The notes under the pieces were generated by a model. It searched no databases. It was given only the letters and a program-made list of their open reading frames with translations, and had not been told where the DNA came from. Position numbers and translations under genes: made by a program. A stretch of 32,018 nt of DNA from positions 1 through 32,018 of the forward strand of contig UQCY01000010.1 of NCBI GenBank assembly GCA_900539645.1, read 5' to 3'. Shown here piece by piece: positions 8,929 to 16,895 of the stretch. The stretch comes from an uncultured Clostridium sp. (GTDB taxonomy: Bacteria; Bacillota; Clostridia; Peptostreptococcales; Peptostreptococcaceae). Numbering within the stretch: position 1 is the stretch's first letter; each line of letters begins with the position of its first letter.

Positions 8929-9873
8929 ATGAAAAATATAGCAAAAAACACATACTTTATAAAAGGTGGAACAAATACTGGTGTATATACATATGGAAAT
9001 AACGCTGTAATAATAGATCCAGGTCTTGCAGGTGCTAGACCTAAAAGGATATTAAAAAAGATAGAGGATGCAGGTTTTGAATTGAAATATATACTAAACA
9101 CACATGAGCATGATGACCATTATGGTGGATGTGGGCAAATTAAAGAGCAAAAACCATCTGTAATCAACGTATCATCAGCTTATGGAAGCCTTTACATAGA
9201 AAATCCAATACTTTTCCCTACATACATAGTAGGTGGAAATAGCTGTGAGATAATGATTAACGCATCTAAGATGAAGGAAAGAGATATAACTACTGTAGAT
9301 AAGGTAATAACAGAGGGAATATTTGACTTAAATACAGGTGAGTGTATAGAGGATGATGGAAGAACTCTTAGTGAAAACGAGATAAGAGTAGTGGATTTAA
9401 AAGGTCATACTGAAGGAAGTATGGGATTTTTAACATCAGATGGAGTATTTTTCATAGGGGATTTACTTGTTGGAGAGGAAATGCTAGATAAATTTGACTT
9501 TCTATTTACATTCGACGTTGCAAAACAATTAAAATCATTAGATAAACTTGAAAAAATGGAATACGACAAGATAGTATTAGGACACTCTAGAGAAATTATA
9601 ACTAGAGAAGAGTCTAAAGCTCTTATAGAAAAAAATAGAGCTGCTGTTATAAAGTATATAAATCAAGTAAAAGAAATTCTATCTAAAGAAGAGTTGGGAT
9701 ATGACAAACTTTTAAAACATATAATAGTAGATAACGACTTAAAGTGTAATTACAAGGAGTATCACTTCTTCAAATCAGCACTTGTATCTCTAGTTGCATA
9801 CTTATTAGACAACGGCGAAATAGATTACAAAATAGAGGATGGAGAATTATTATATTTTTTAAAAGAAAATTAG
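8929..9873 (+). CDS. Metallo-beta-lactamase-fold hydrolase with C-terminal helical extension
   Basis: 314-aa MBL-fold metallohydrolase. The dinuclear metal motif HxHxDH is present as H59-E-H61-D-D63-H64, with later ligands in LKGHTEGS and the Asp in FFIGDLL. A C-terminal segment of about 70 residues (KLLKHIIVDN, LVSLVAYLLD) resembles a small winged-helix tail found on some family members. The start is put at ATG 8929, not the in-frame GTG at 8920, because the AAGAAG ribosome site ends 1-2 nt before the GTG but about 10 nt before the ATG. Family members hydrolyse thioesters, lactones or phosphoesters; the substrate cannot be read from sequence. Gln is mostly CAA here, unlike the pur genes. Confidence 0.87.
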   Translation: MKNIAKNTYFIKGGTNTGVYTYGNNAVIIDPGLAGARPKRILKKIEDAGFELKYILNTHEHDDHYGGCGQIKEQKPSVINVSSAYGSLYIENPILFPTYIVGGNSCEIMINASKMKERDITTVDKVITEGIFDLNTGECIEDDGRTLSENEIRVVDLKGHTEGSMGFLTSDGVFFIGDLLVGEEMLDKFDFLFTFDVAKQLKSLDKLEKMEYDKIVLGHSREIITREESKALIEKNRAAVIKYINQVKEILSKEELGYDKLLKHIIVDNDLKCNYKEYHFFKSALVSLVAYLLDNGEIDYKIEDGELLYFLKEN

Positions 9874-9960
9874 ATTTTAGAAAAAATTATCCTAAAATAT
9901 GTTAAAATAGACAATGGAAAATTTCAAAAGTTAAAAAAGAATAAAAGAGGAGGGATAATT

Positions 9961-10764
9961 ATGCAGTATGAAGATTGGAAGGCCATACTAGCTCCCTACA
10001 ACAATGCAGTAGAAGAACTAAAGGTAAAATTCAAAAATATAAGAAAAGAATTTTTAGAAAGAGGAGATTATTCTCCAATAGAATTTGTAACAGGTAGAAC
10101 TAAAAAAATAGCGTCTATAGTTGCAAAAGCTAAAAAATTAAATGCTAAAGATATAGAAGCTGAAATAGAAGATATAGCTGGTATAAGAATAATGTGTCAG
10201 TTTGTTGAGGATATCTATACAATAGTAGAGCTTATAAAAAACAGAACTGATATGACTATCATAAATGAAAAAGACTACATAAAAAACTACAAGGAAAGTG
10301 GTTATAGAAGCTACCATGTTATTATAAGCTATCCTATAAACACTGTAGACGGATCAAAAGAGGTAACATGTGAGATACAGATAAGAACACTTGCAATGAA
10401 CTTCTGGGCTACTATAGAACATTCTCTAAAATATAAATACGAACACTATATACCAGATACATTGGCGGTAAGACTTAGAAGAGCAGCAGATGCAGCATTC
10501 TTATTAGACCAAGAAATGGGAGAGATAAGAGAGGATATAATGAATGCTCAGTCTATGTATCGGATGAGAGAATTAGCTGTTAAGGACGTACTTGATAGAA
10601 TTCAAGAAGTTAGAGAATTAGGATATACAAACAACGCAATACAGTATCAGAGAAATCTCGATATGATACAGAATTCTATGGAAGACGTAAAAGAAATACT
10701 ACAGCTTAAAGACGAAATAGGTCGCAAAATAGAAGAAATAAAAAATCATAAAATGAAGGAATAA
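9961..10764 (+). CDS. relQ: Small alarmone synthetase, RelQ type ((p)ppGpp synthetase)
   Basis: 267-aa single-domain RelA/SpoT-type synthetase that transfers pyrophosphate from ATP to GDP or GTP, raising (p)ppGpp. Visible motifs: APYNNAVEELK near residue 11, the pocket GRTKKI at 45-50, EDIAGIRIMCQF from about 70 (D71 likely metal ligand), GYRSYHV at 114-120, and the catalytic EIQIRTLAMNFWATIEH from E138. Hydrolase (HD), TGS and ACT domains are absent, as expected for the RelQ/SasB class, and the C-terminal helices match RelQ rather than RelP. A strong GAGGAGGG site lies just before ATG 9961. The metallophosphoesterase gene follows after 5 nt. Nearby purA and purF act in purine nucleotide pathways that (p)ppGpp is known to restrain in Firmicutes; the linkage itself is only suggestive. 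Confidence 0.92.
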   Translation: MQYEDWKAILAPYNNAVEELKVKFKNIRKEFLERGDYSPIEFVTGRTKKIASIVAKAKKLNAKDIEAEIEDIAGIRIMCQFVEDIYTIVELIKNRTDMTIINEKDYIKNYKESGYRSYHVIISYPINTVDGSKEVTCEIQIRTLAMNFWATIEHSLKYKYEHYIPDTLAVRLRRAADAAFLLDQEMGEIREDIMNAQSMYRMRELAVKDVLDRIQEVRELGYTNNAIQYQRNLDMIQNSMEDVKEILQLKDEIGRKIEEIKNHKMKE

Positions 10765-10769
10765 ATAAT

Positions 10770-11462
10770 ATGAGTTTATATGCAATAGGAGATTTACATT
10801 TATCTTCTTCTGTAGATAAACCAATGGATATTTTTGGAGAGAAGTGGCAAAACCACGATGAAAAGATAAAAAATAATTGGGAATCTACAGTTAAAGAAGA
10901 TGATGTTGTTTTGGTGTTGGGCGATGTATCGTGGGGGACTAAGATGAAGGATGCGCAGTCGGACTTCGATATGATACATGAGCTTCCAGGACAGAAGTTC
11001 TTTATAAAAGGGAATCACGACTATTGGTGGACCACAGCTACCAAACTGAATAAGATGTACGACGATATGAAATTTATTCAGACGGGATTTTTTACATATA
11101 AAGACTATGCAATCTGTGGTGGAAGAGGATGGATTTGTCCAAATGAGTTTAAATTTACTGAAGAAGATAAGAAAATTTACGATAGAGAAGCAATAAGAAT
11201 AGAAATATCTCTTAAAGAGGCAAAAAAGGCTGGATACGAAAAAATAATAGTAATCACACATTATCCACCTACTAACGACTCTCTAGATGATTCTGTTTTT
11301 ACAGATTTATATGAAAAATATGGAGTAGAGAGAGTTTACTACGGACATCTTCATGGAGAGGAATCTTTTAAGACAGGTCTTAAAGGTATTAGAAATGGTA
11401 TAGAATACAATCTAGTATCTGCGGATTATATTGATTTTATGCCAGTAAAGGTAATGGATTAA
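10770..11462 (+). CDS. Calcineurin-like metallophosphoesterase
   Basis: 230-aa soluble phosphoesterase with all five blocks of the calcineurin-like fold in order: GDLHLS (residues 7-12), GDVSWG, GNHDYW, THYPP and GHLHG. It resembles the COG1768 group of predicted phosphohydrolases, whose substrates are not known. The ATG at 10770 lies 5 nt after the relQ stop, and its ribosome site AAGGAA (10756-10761) is inside the relQ end, so expression is probably coupled to relQ. A role in dephosphorylating a nucleotide made by the neighbouring genes is inference only. Confidence 0.88.
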   Translation: MSLYAIGDLHLSSSVDKPMDIFGEKWQNHDEKIKNNWESTVKEDDVVLVLGDVSWGTKMKDAQSDFDMIHELPGQKFFIKGNHDYWWTTATKLNKMYDDMKFIQTGFFTYKDYAICGGRGWICPNEFKFTEEDKKIYDREAIRIEISLKEAKKAGYEKIIVITHYPPTNDSLDDSVFTDLYEKYGVERVYYGHLHGEESFKTGLKGIRNGIEYNLVSADYIDFMPVKVMD

Positions 11463-11495
11463 TTAAATACATGGAAAGAGTGAATTAGATTTAAA

Positions 11496-12062
11496 ATGGG
11501 TATAAATATAGGTATAGATATAGATGGAACGGTAACAGATCCATATGGGTTTATACCGTTTTTAAATAAGATTTTTGAAAAAAACATAACAAAAGAGCAG
11601 TACACAACACTTGATTGGGAACAGCTTTATGGAACTGTTGAAGGAGATTTTTATATAAACTTTGACAATAATTACAGCTATACATATGAAGCTGCAGAGC
11701 CAGCAGAGTTTGCAGTAGATGTAATAAAAAAGCTCGAGCAATCTGATGATATAAATGTATATTTTGTAACTGCTAGAAGAGAGTGCTTAAAAGAAATCAC
11801 TGAAAAATGGTTTGATAAGTATGGTATAAATGCAAACAATATATATTTATTAGGTCCAGTCAAAAAAAGTGGAAAAGCTCTTGAATTGGGATGCGATATT
11901 TTTATTGAAGACGATCCAAACAATGCTATGGATATAGCAAAAAATGGAATTGATGTTCTTTTGATTGACACAAACTACAATAAAGATGTAGAATGTGATA
12001 ATATAACTAGGGTAAGAAATTGGAAAGAGATTGATGAATTCATCTCCAATAGACTGAAATAA
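11496..12062 (+). CDS. HAD-superfamily 5'(3')-deoxyribonucleotidase-like protein
   Basis: 188-aa HAD-fold phosphatase. Motif I is DIDGTVTD near the N-terminus (nucleophile and acid/base Asp), motif II is VTARR, and the acidic motif IV is IEDDPNNA, preceded by a Lys-rich stretch (GPVKKSGKA). The layout fits the 5' nucleotidase, deoxy (NT5C, PF06941)/YqfW-like group, which dephosphorylate nucleoside monophosphates; substrate not certain. The ribosome site is weak: the nearest G-rich stretch, GGAAAGAG (11473-11480), is about 15 nt before ATG 11496, so translation may be low or coupled. It is in line with the metallophosphoesterase gene (33 nt gap) and the 163-aa gene (13 nt gap). Confidence 0.82.
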   Translation: MGINIGIDIDGTVTDPYGFIPFLNKIFEKNITKEQYTTLDWEQLYGTVEGDFYINFDNNYSYTYEAAEPAEFAVDVIKKLEQSDDINVYFVTARRECLKEITEKWFDKYGINANNIYLLGPVKKSGKALELGCDIFIEDDPNNAMDIAKNGIDVLLIDTNYNKDVECDNITRVRNWKEIDEFISNRLK

Positions 12063-12075
12063 AGGGGGTAGAAAA

Positions 12076-12567
12076 ATGGTTTCTTTAAAGCTAATGAATG
12101 ACAATGGAAAAATACAGGTCAAGAGTAGAGATATAAAAGATTTACTTTTGATGAGCGAGGATATAGAAAAATGTCAGGACATATCAGACACTATAAAAGA
12201 AAAAGATATATTAGTATTTGATTGTCAGCTGGCTAAAGATTTATTCTTATCTAATAAATATGATTTAGATCCAATAGTGAGTTCTCTTACAGAAGGGTTA
12301 GAAGAAGGATATTTTGATATGTTCTTTGAAGATATAAGAGATTATATAAAAGGTTTCACAGACGAATTTGAAGAGGATTTACAGGAAAAATATGGATTTG
12401 ACGATGTAAGATGTCATTTTGAAATATACAGTATAGGTCAGGATTTTGATGATTTTAAATTTATACTTTTAGTAGCATTTAAAAGAATTGAAATACAGAA
12501 ACTAGATAGTATAGTTAAAATAGTTGGAAGAAGACGGCTTTCAGGAGCTTCAAAATTCTATAGTTAG
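12076..12567 (+). CDS. Hypothetical acidic protein, 163 aa
   Basis: I do not recognise the family. The 163-aa product is soluble and strongly acidic in the middle (FEDIRDYIKG, DEFEEDLQEKYGFDD) with a basic end (VGRRRLSGASKFYS). There is no signal peptide or membrane helix. An AAAGGGGG ribosome site lies just upstream of ATG 12076, and the gene follows the HAD nucleotidase after 13 nt, so it is the last gene of the 8161-12567 run. A clear terminator begins 17 nt after its stop. Confidence 0.75.
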   Translation: MVSLKLMNDNGKIQVKSRDIKDLLLMSEDIEKCQDISDTIKEKDILVFDCQLAKDLFLSNKYDLDPIVSSLTEGLEEGYFDMFFEDIRDYIKGFTDEFEEDLQEKYGFDDVRCHFEIYSIGQDFDDFKFILLVAFKRIEIQKLDSIVKIVGRRRLSGASKFYS

Positions 12568-12583
12568 TTAATAAAATGGAATT

Positions 12584-12618
12584 GACTGCAAGGTTATTAT
12601 ATACTTTGCAGTTTTTTT
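12584..12618 (+). terminator. Terminator closing the relQ-containing gene run
   Basis: Stem 12584-12593 with 12604-12613 (ACTGCAAGG / CTTTGCAGT), 10-nt loop, followed by T's to 12618. Confidence 0.88.
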
Positions 12619-12669
12619 GTGCCTCAAAAGAAATAAATGCGTTTTATTTTAAAAAAATATTAAATATAT

Positions 12670-12685
12670 TTCGTTATATAACGAA
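12670..12685. promoter_or_regulatory. 16-bp perfect palindrome upstream of the purA-leader promoter
   Basis: TTCGTTATATAACGAA is a perfect palindrome centred 56 nt before the -35 box at 12734. Its outward half-sites, ACGAATATT and its mirror, recall the CGAACATT-type PurBox of Firmicute PurR. That likeness is only partial, so it is reported as a candidate operator. Confidence 0.4.
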
Positions 12686-12733
12686 TATTTATGATAAAAT
12701 TTCAAAAATATTTTTGTGTAACGTTTTCCTTGA

Positions 12734-12763
12734 TTGACATATTACTTGATAGAATGATATAAT
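12734..12763 (+). promoter_or_regulatory. Near-consensus promoter upstream of purA
   Basis: TTGACA at 12734-12739 and TATAAT at 12758-12763 are both perfect hexamers with an 18-nt spacer. Transcription should start near 12770, giving a leader of about 220 nt before purA, or a separate short RNA ending at the hairpin that follows. Confidence 0.82.
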
Positions 12764-12780
12764 AACCTAGATTTGAACAT

Positions 12781-12863
12781 GAGGGTGTTTATCAGGGGAA
12801 AAGGGTAATTTTTTAAATTCATTTGGGAATTTTTATACCCTTCTTTTGCTAAACACCTTTTTT
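12781..12863 (+). terminator. Large hairpin with U-tract in the purA leader (attenuator or small-RNA terminator)
   Basis: The outer stem pairs 12784-12791 (GGTGTTTA) with 12850-12857 (TAAACACC), extended by A-U/G-U pairs. An inner stem pairs 12801-12807 (AAGGGTA) with 12836-12842 (TACCCTT), and a third small stem AAATTC/GAATTT lies within. Six T's end at 12863. It starts about 11 nt after the predicted transcription start, leaving no room for an upstream aptamer. I see no match to the guanine, ZTP, PRPP or T-box consensus. The remaining leader to 12990 has an inverted repeat GTTCA/TGAAC (12881-12904) and a hairpin AAAGTACT/AGTACTTT (about 12924-12943). Confidence 0.65.
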
Positions 12864-12990
12864 GGGGCGAAAAATAGAAAGTTCATCTAAACCACATTTT
12901 GAACTAAGAAAAAAATGGGTAGTAAAGTACTATTGAGTACTTTAAATATTGTCATTATCGCAGTAGGGCGGTAGAAAGGATAGGTAATAT

Positions 12991-14271
12991 ATGTTAACAG
13001 CTATAACAGGAATAAACTGGGGAGACGAAGGAAAAGGAAGAATGGTAGACCTTCTTTCAGAAGATTACGATGTTGTTGTAAGATACCAGGGTGGAAACAA
13101 TGCGGGACATACAGTAATAAATGAAAAAGGAAAATTCGTTCTTAATCTACTTCCATCAGGAATATTAAGAGAAGATGTTGTAAATGTTATGGGGAACGGT
13201 GTAGTAATAGATTTAAAACATCTTCATGGAGAAATGGGAAGATTAAGAGAAGCTGGAATAAAAATAACTCCAGCAAACTTAAAAATAAGTGATAGAGCTA
13301 TAATATGTATGCCATATCACGTTCAGCAGGACTGCTTAGAAGAAGAAAGATTAAAAGACGCTAAGTACGGTTCAACAAGAAGAGGTATAGCTCCAGTATA
13401 CGGAGATAAATACATGAAAAAAGGTATAAGAATGGGAGATCTTCTTGATAGTGAAGAAAGCTTAAAAGCTAAAATAGCAAATATAGTTGAATGGAAAAAC
13501 CTTATGATAGAAAAAGGTTACGAATCTGAAAAATTAGATGCAGAAGAAATGTTTGCATGGATAAAAGAGTACGGATATGAATTAAAAGATTATATATGTG
13601 ATACAGGTCTTTTCATAGATAATGCAGCTGCAAATGGTAAAAATGTAATGTTTGAAGCACAGTTAGGTGCTTTAAGAGATATAGACTTTGGTATATATCC
13701 ATTTACATCTTCATCATCAACTATAGCTTCTTATGCACCAATAGGGTCTGGTGTGCCAAATAGAAAATTAGACCTTACTGTAGGTATAATGAAAGCTTAC
13801 TCTACTTGTGTTGGTGAAGGACCTTTCACAGCTGAATTATTTGGAGAAGAAGCAGAACATTTAAGAAAAGCTGGTAACGAATACGGTGCAGCTACAGGTA
13901 GACCAAGAAGAGTTGGTGGATTTGACGTTCTTGCATCTAAATACGGTGTTAGAATGCAGGGAGCAGATGAAATAGCTCTTACTAAATTAGACGTTCTTTC
14001 ATACATGGATAAAATACCAGTATGTGTAGGATATACTTTTGAAGGAAAAGAATTAGATGTATTCCCAATAGGGGAAAAATTAGAAAACGCTAAACCAGTT
14101 TACGAATACGTAGATGGATGGCATGAAGATATATCTGGTTGCAGAAAATTAGAAGAATTACCAAAAGCAGCTAGAGAATACATAGAATATATAGAAAAAG
14201 CTGTTGGGTGCAAGATAAAATACGTTTCAGTTGGAGCTGAAAGAGAAGAATACATAGTAGTACCAGACTAG
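12991..14271 (+). CDS. purA: Adenylosuccinate synthetase
   Basis: 426-aa enzyme that joins IMP and aspartate with GTP to give adenylosuccinate, the first committed step to AMP. The N-terminal GTP-binding loop WGDEGKGR with catalytic Asp is at residues 10-17, NAGHTV follows, and RRGIAP and GRPRRVGGFD are visible. Length is normal (about 430). ATG 12991 has an AAAGG ribosome site about 12 nt upstream. The partner enzyme purB lies about 6.7 kb downstream on the same strand. Transcription is likely from the consensus promoter at 12734, read through or regulated at the leader hairpin. Gln is all CAG, as in highly expressed genes here. Confidence 0.97.
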   Translation: MLTAITGINWGDEGKGRMVDLLSEDYDVVVRYQGGNNAGHTVINEKGKFVLNLLPSGILREDVVNVMGNGVVIDLKHLHGEMGRLREAGIKITPANLKISDRAIICMPYHVQQDCLEEERLKDAKYGSTRRGIAPVYGDKYMKKGIRMGDLLDSEESLKAKIANIVEWKNLMIEKGYESEKLDAEEMFAWIKEYGYELKDYICDTGLFIDNAAANGKNVMFEAQLGALRDIDFGIYPFTSSSSTIASYAPIGSGVPNRKLDLTVGIMKAYSTCVGEGPFTAELFGEEAEHLRKAGNEYGAATGRPRRVGGFDVLASKYGVRMQGADEIALTKLDVLSYMDKIPVCVGYTFEGKELDVFPIGEKLENAKPVYEYVDGWHEDISGCRKLEELPKAAREYIEYIEKAVGCKIKYVSVGAEREEYIVVPD

Positions 14272-14306
14272 TATTTTTGCATCGTTGCAGACAATTTGAG
14301 AATAAT

Positions 14307-14347
14307 GGGATATGTTTTGTAAATTTTTACAGGGCATATCCCTATTT
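14307..14347 (+). terminator. Hairpin between purA and purF
   Basis: 14307-14323 pairs with 14326-14342 (GGGATATG / CATATCCC plus G-U pairs and TGTAAA/TTTACA), followed by TATTT. The U-tract is weak, so readthrough from purA into purF is possible. Confidence 0.65.
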
Positions 14348-14401
14348 AAAAGAAAAACTATAAAGTAAACAAAAACTATATTAAAAAAGAGGAATAGAAG
14401 A

Positions 14402-15805
14402 ATGGAAGAAAAGTTAAGAGAAGAATGTGGAGTTTTTGGGATAAGAACCAAAGAAAATGATTCAGCTAGTATGACTCATTCTGCACTTATGGCACTTCAG
14501 CACAGAGGTCAGGAAGGTGCAGGAATAGCATCGTTAGTTGGAGAAAAAATAAATTTATTTAAAAATAAGGGATTAGTAAGCGAGGTATTCTCACCAAAGG
14601 ATATAAGCGACTTAGGAGATGCTGAAGTATCTATAGGACACGTTAGATACTCTACAACAGGCTCTAACTCAAAGGCAAATACTCAGCCGATACTAGCAGA
14701 GTATTTAAGGGGAAGGGTTGCAGTTGCTCACAATGGGAATATTGTCAACTCAATGGAAATAAGAAAAGGTCTTGAAAAAGAAGGTTGTATATTTAGATCT
14801 ACTAATGATAGTGAATCTATAGCGAAATTAATCGCATTTGAAATGCTTACAGAAAAAGATGAATTAAAAGCTATTGAAAAAGCAGTTGAAAAACTAGAAG
14901 GTGCATTTTCACTTGTTATAATGACATCTCAAAACAAACTAGTAGCGATAAGAGATGGATGGGGATTTAGACCTCTTTGTATAGGTAAAGGTGAAAATGG
15001 AATAGCTGTGGCATCTGAAAGCTGTGCATTTGATAGTATAAACTATGAATTAATTAGAGATATTGAACCAGGAGAAATGGTTGTAATAAATGAAGATCTT
15101 TCTATAGATAGCAAAATGATATTAAATAGAGAAAAAAAGGGCTCTTGTATATTTGAGTATGTATACTTTGCCAGAACAGACTCAAACATAGATGGATTAA
15201 ATGTATACGATGCGAGAATAAACATGGGAAGAGAACTTGCAAAAGAATTCAAAATAGACGCAGATGTCGTATGTGGTGTGCCAGATAGTGGAATAGAGGC
15301 AGCCATTGGATATGCAAAAGAAAGCAATATGCCTTTTGAATTTGGATTTGTAAAGAATAGATACATTGGAAGAAGTTTCATATTCCCAACACAAGAGCAG
15401 AGAGAAAAAGCGGTTAAACTAAAATTAAATCCTCTTGCAAGTAATTTAAAAGACAAGAGAGTAATACTTATAGACGACTCTATAGTAAGAGGAACTACAA
15501 GTGCTAAGATAATCAAAAATGTAAGACGGGCAGGTGCTAAAGAGGTGCATATGCTTGTATCTTCACCGATGTTCAAACACACTTGTAACTTTGGAACAGA
15601 TATAGATAGCGAAGAAAATCTAATAGCAAATAAAATGGAATTAGAAGAAATCAGAAAAAGCATAGGCGCTGATTCACTAGGATTTATAAGCATAGAGGGG
15701 TTAAAGAAAGCATGTGGAAAATGTTGCAGAGATTTCTGTACAGGATGTTTCGATGGAAATTACCCTCTTATAATAGAAAACTACAGCAAATCACAGTTTG
15801 AATAG
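14402..15805 (+). CDS. purF: Amidophosphoribosyltransferase
   Basis: 467-aa enzyme that makes 5-phosphoribosylamine from PRPP and glutamine, the first step of de novo purine synthesis. The Ntn-hydrolase nucleophile is C9 in REECGVFGI, behind an 8-residue propeptide (MEEKLREE) that must be cleaved. The PRPP loop VILIDDSIVRGTT is present. Cys residues near the C-terminus (ACGKCCRDFCTGC) and in FKHTCNFG fit the Fe-S-containing Bacillus-type enzyme, which is oxygen-labile. A GAGG site lies about 9 nt before ATG 14402. carA follows after 19 nt, so glutamine-amide use for purines and for carbamoyl phosphate appears to share one transcript. Confidence 0.96.
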   Translation: MEEKLREECGVFGIRTKENDSASMTHSALMALQHRGQEGAGIASLVGEKINLFKNKGLVSEVFSPKDISDLGDAEVSIGHVRYSTTGSNSKANTQPILAEYLRGRVAVAHNGNIVNSMEIRKGLEKEGCIFRSTNDSESIAKLIAFEMLTEKDELKAIEKAVEKLEGAFSLVIMTSQNKLVAIRDGWGFRPLCIGKGENGIAVASESCAFDSINYELIRDIEPGEMVVINEDLSIDSKMILNREKKGSCIFEYVYFARTDSNIDGLNVYDARINMGRELAKEFKIDADVVCGVPDSGIEAAIGYAKESNMPFEFGFVKNRYIGRSFIFPTQEQREKAVKLKLNPLASNLKDKRVILIDDSIVRGTTSAKIIKNVRRAGAKEVHMLVSSPMFKHTCNFGTDIDSEENLIANKMELEEIRKSIGADSLGFISIEGLKKACGKCCRDFCTGCFDGNYPLIIENYSKSQFE

Positions 15806-15824
15806 AAAAAAGGAGGCACTAACT

Positions 15825-16895
15825 TTGGAAAAGAAAATCAACTTAATTCTTGAAAATGGAAAGATTTTTGAAGGAAAATCTTTTGGACGGGAAAAGGAAA
15901 TAACTGGCGAAATAGTATTTACTACTGGAATGACAGGATATTTTGAAACACTTACAGACCCAAGTTACTGTGGGCAGATAGTTGTTCAGACATTCCCACT
16001 TATAGGAAACTACGGAATAATAGAAGAAGATGCCGAAAGTAGAGGCTCTTTTGTAAAAGCGTATATAGTTAGAGAGTACTGTGAACATCCTTCTAACTAC
16101 AGATGTGAGGGTACACTTGATGAATACCTTAAAAAGAACGATATACCAGGAGTATACGGTATAGATACAAGAGAACTTACAAGAGTACTTAGAGAACATG
16201 GTACTATGAAGGCAAAAATAACTTCTGAACCAGTTAAAGAAAATGAAAAAATAGATGTAGAATACTTTGATATGGTTGAAGCAGTTACTTGTGAAGAGTC
16301 ATTTACTGATAAAGTGGAAGATGCTAAGTATAACGTAGTATTATGGGATTTCGGTGCTAAGAGAAATATAAGAAGAGAATTATTAAAAAGAGGATGCAAT
16401 GTAACAACAGTGCCTGCATCTACAACAGCTGAGGAAATAAAAGCATTAAATCCAGACGGAATAATGCTATCTAATGGACCTGGAGATCCAAAGGACAATG
16501 TAAAAATAATAGAAGAATTAAAAGAACTATGCAAGGCAAATATACCTACATTTGGAATTTGTTTAGGTCATCAGTTATTAGCTCTTTCTCAGGGAGGAAC
16601 TACTATTAAATTAAAATATGGACACAGAGGTGGAAATCAGCCTGTTAAAGACCTTTCAACAGGAAGAATATACGTATCAAGCCAGAATCATGGATATGCA
16701 GTTGACAATGATGAATTACCTAAAAATGCAGAATTATTATTTACAAATGTAAATGACGGTACTTGTGAAGGAATAAAATACACAGATATGCCAGTATTCT
16801 CAGTACAGTTCCATCCAGAAGCTTGTGGTGGACCACAGGATACAGCATATTTATTTGATAGATTTATAAGTTTAATGGAAGGAGTTGAGATATAA
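15825..16895 (+). CDS. carA: Carbamoyl-phosphate synthase small (glutaminase) subunit
   Basis: 356-aa glutamine amidotransferase subunit that passes ammonia to CarB. The start is TTG 15825, 8 nt after an exact AGGAGG (15811-15816); an in-frame TTG at 15798 lies inside purF upstream of that site and is unlikely. The N-terminal carA domain is followed by a class I GATase with LSNGPGDP, the nucleophile C246 in FGICLGHQLL, and a His-x-Glu in FHPEA. Length matches the family (about 350-380). The stop overlaps the carB start by one base (TAATG), so the two are translationally coupled and made in equal amounts. Confidence 0.96.
   Translation: MEKKINLILENGKIFEGKSFGREKEITGEIVFTTGMTGYFETLTDPSYCGQIVVQTFPLIGNYGIIEEDAESRGSFVKAYIVREYCEHPSNYRCEGTLDEYLKKNDIPGVYGIDTRELTRVLREHGTMKAKITSEPVKENEKIDVEYFDMVEAVTCEESFTDKVEDAKYNVVLWDFGAKRNIRRELLKRGCNVTTVPASTTAEEIKALNPDGIMLSNGPGDPKDNVKIIEELKELCKANIPTFGICLGHQLLALSQGGTTIKLKYGHRGGNQPVKDLSTGRIYVSSQNHGYAVDNDELPKNAELLFTNVNDGTCEGIKYTDMPVFSVQFHPEACGGPQDTAYLFDRFISLMEGVEI

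Noticed and set aside
12764..12990. Guanine, ZTP or PRPP riboswitch before purA
   Set aside because: None of their conserved core sequences is visible, and the hairpin starts almost at the predicted transcription start.
15798..15824. TTG 15798 as the carA start
   Set aside because: It lies inside purF and upstream of the AGGAGG that serves TTG 15825.
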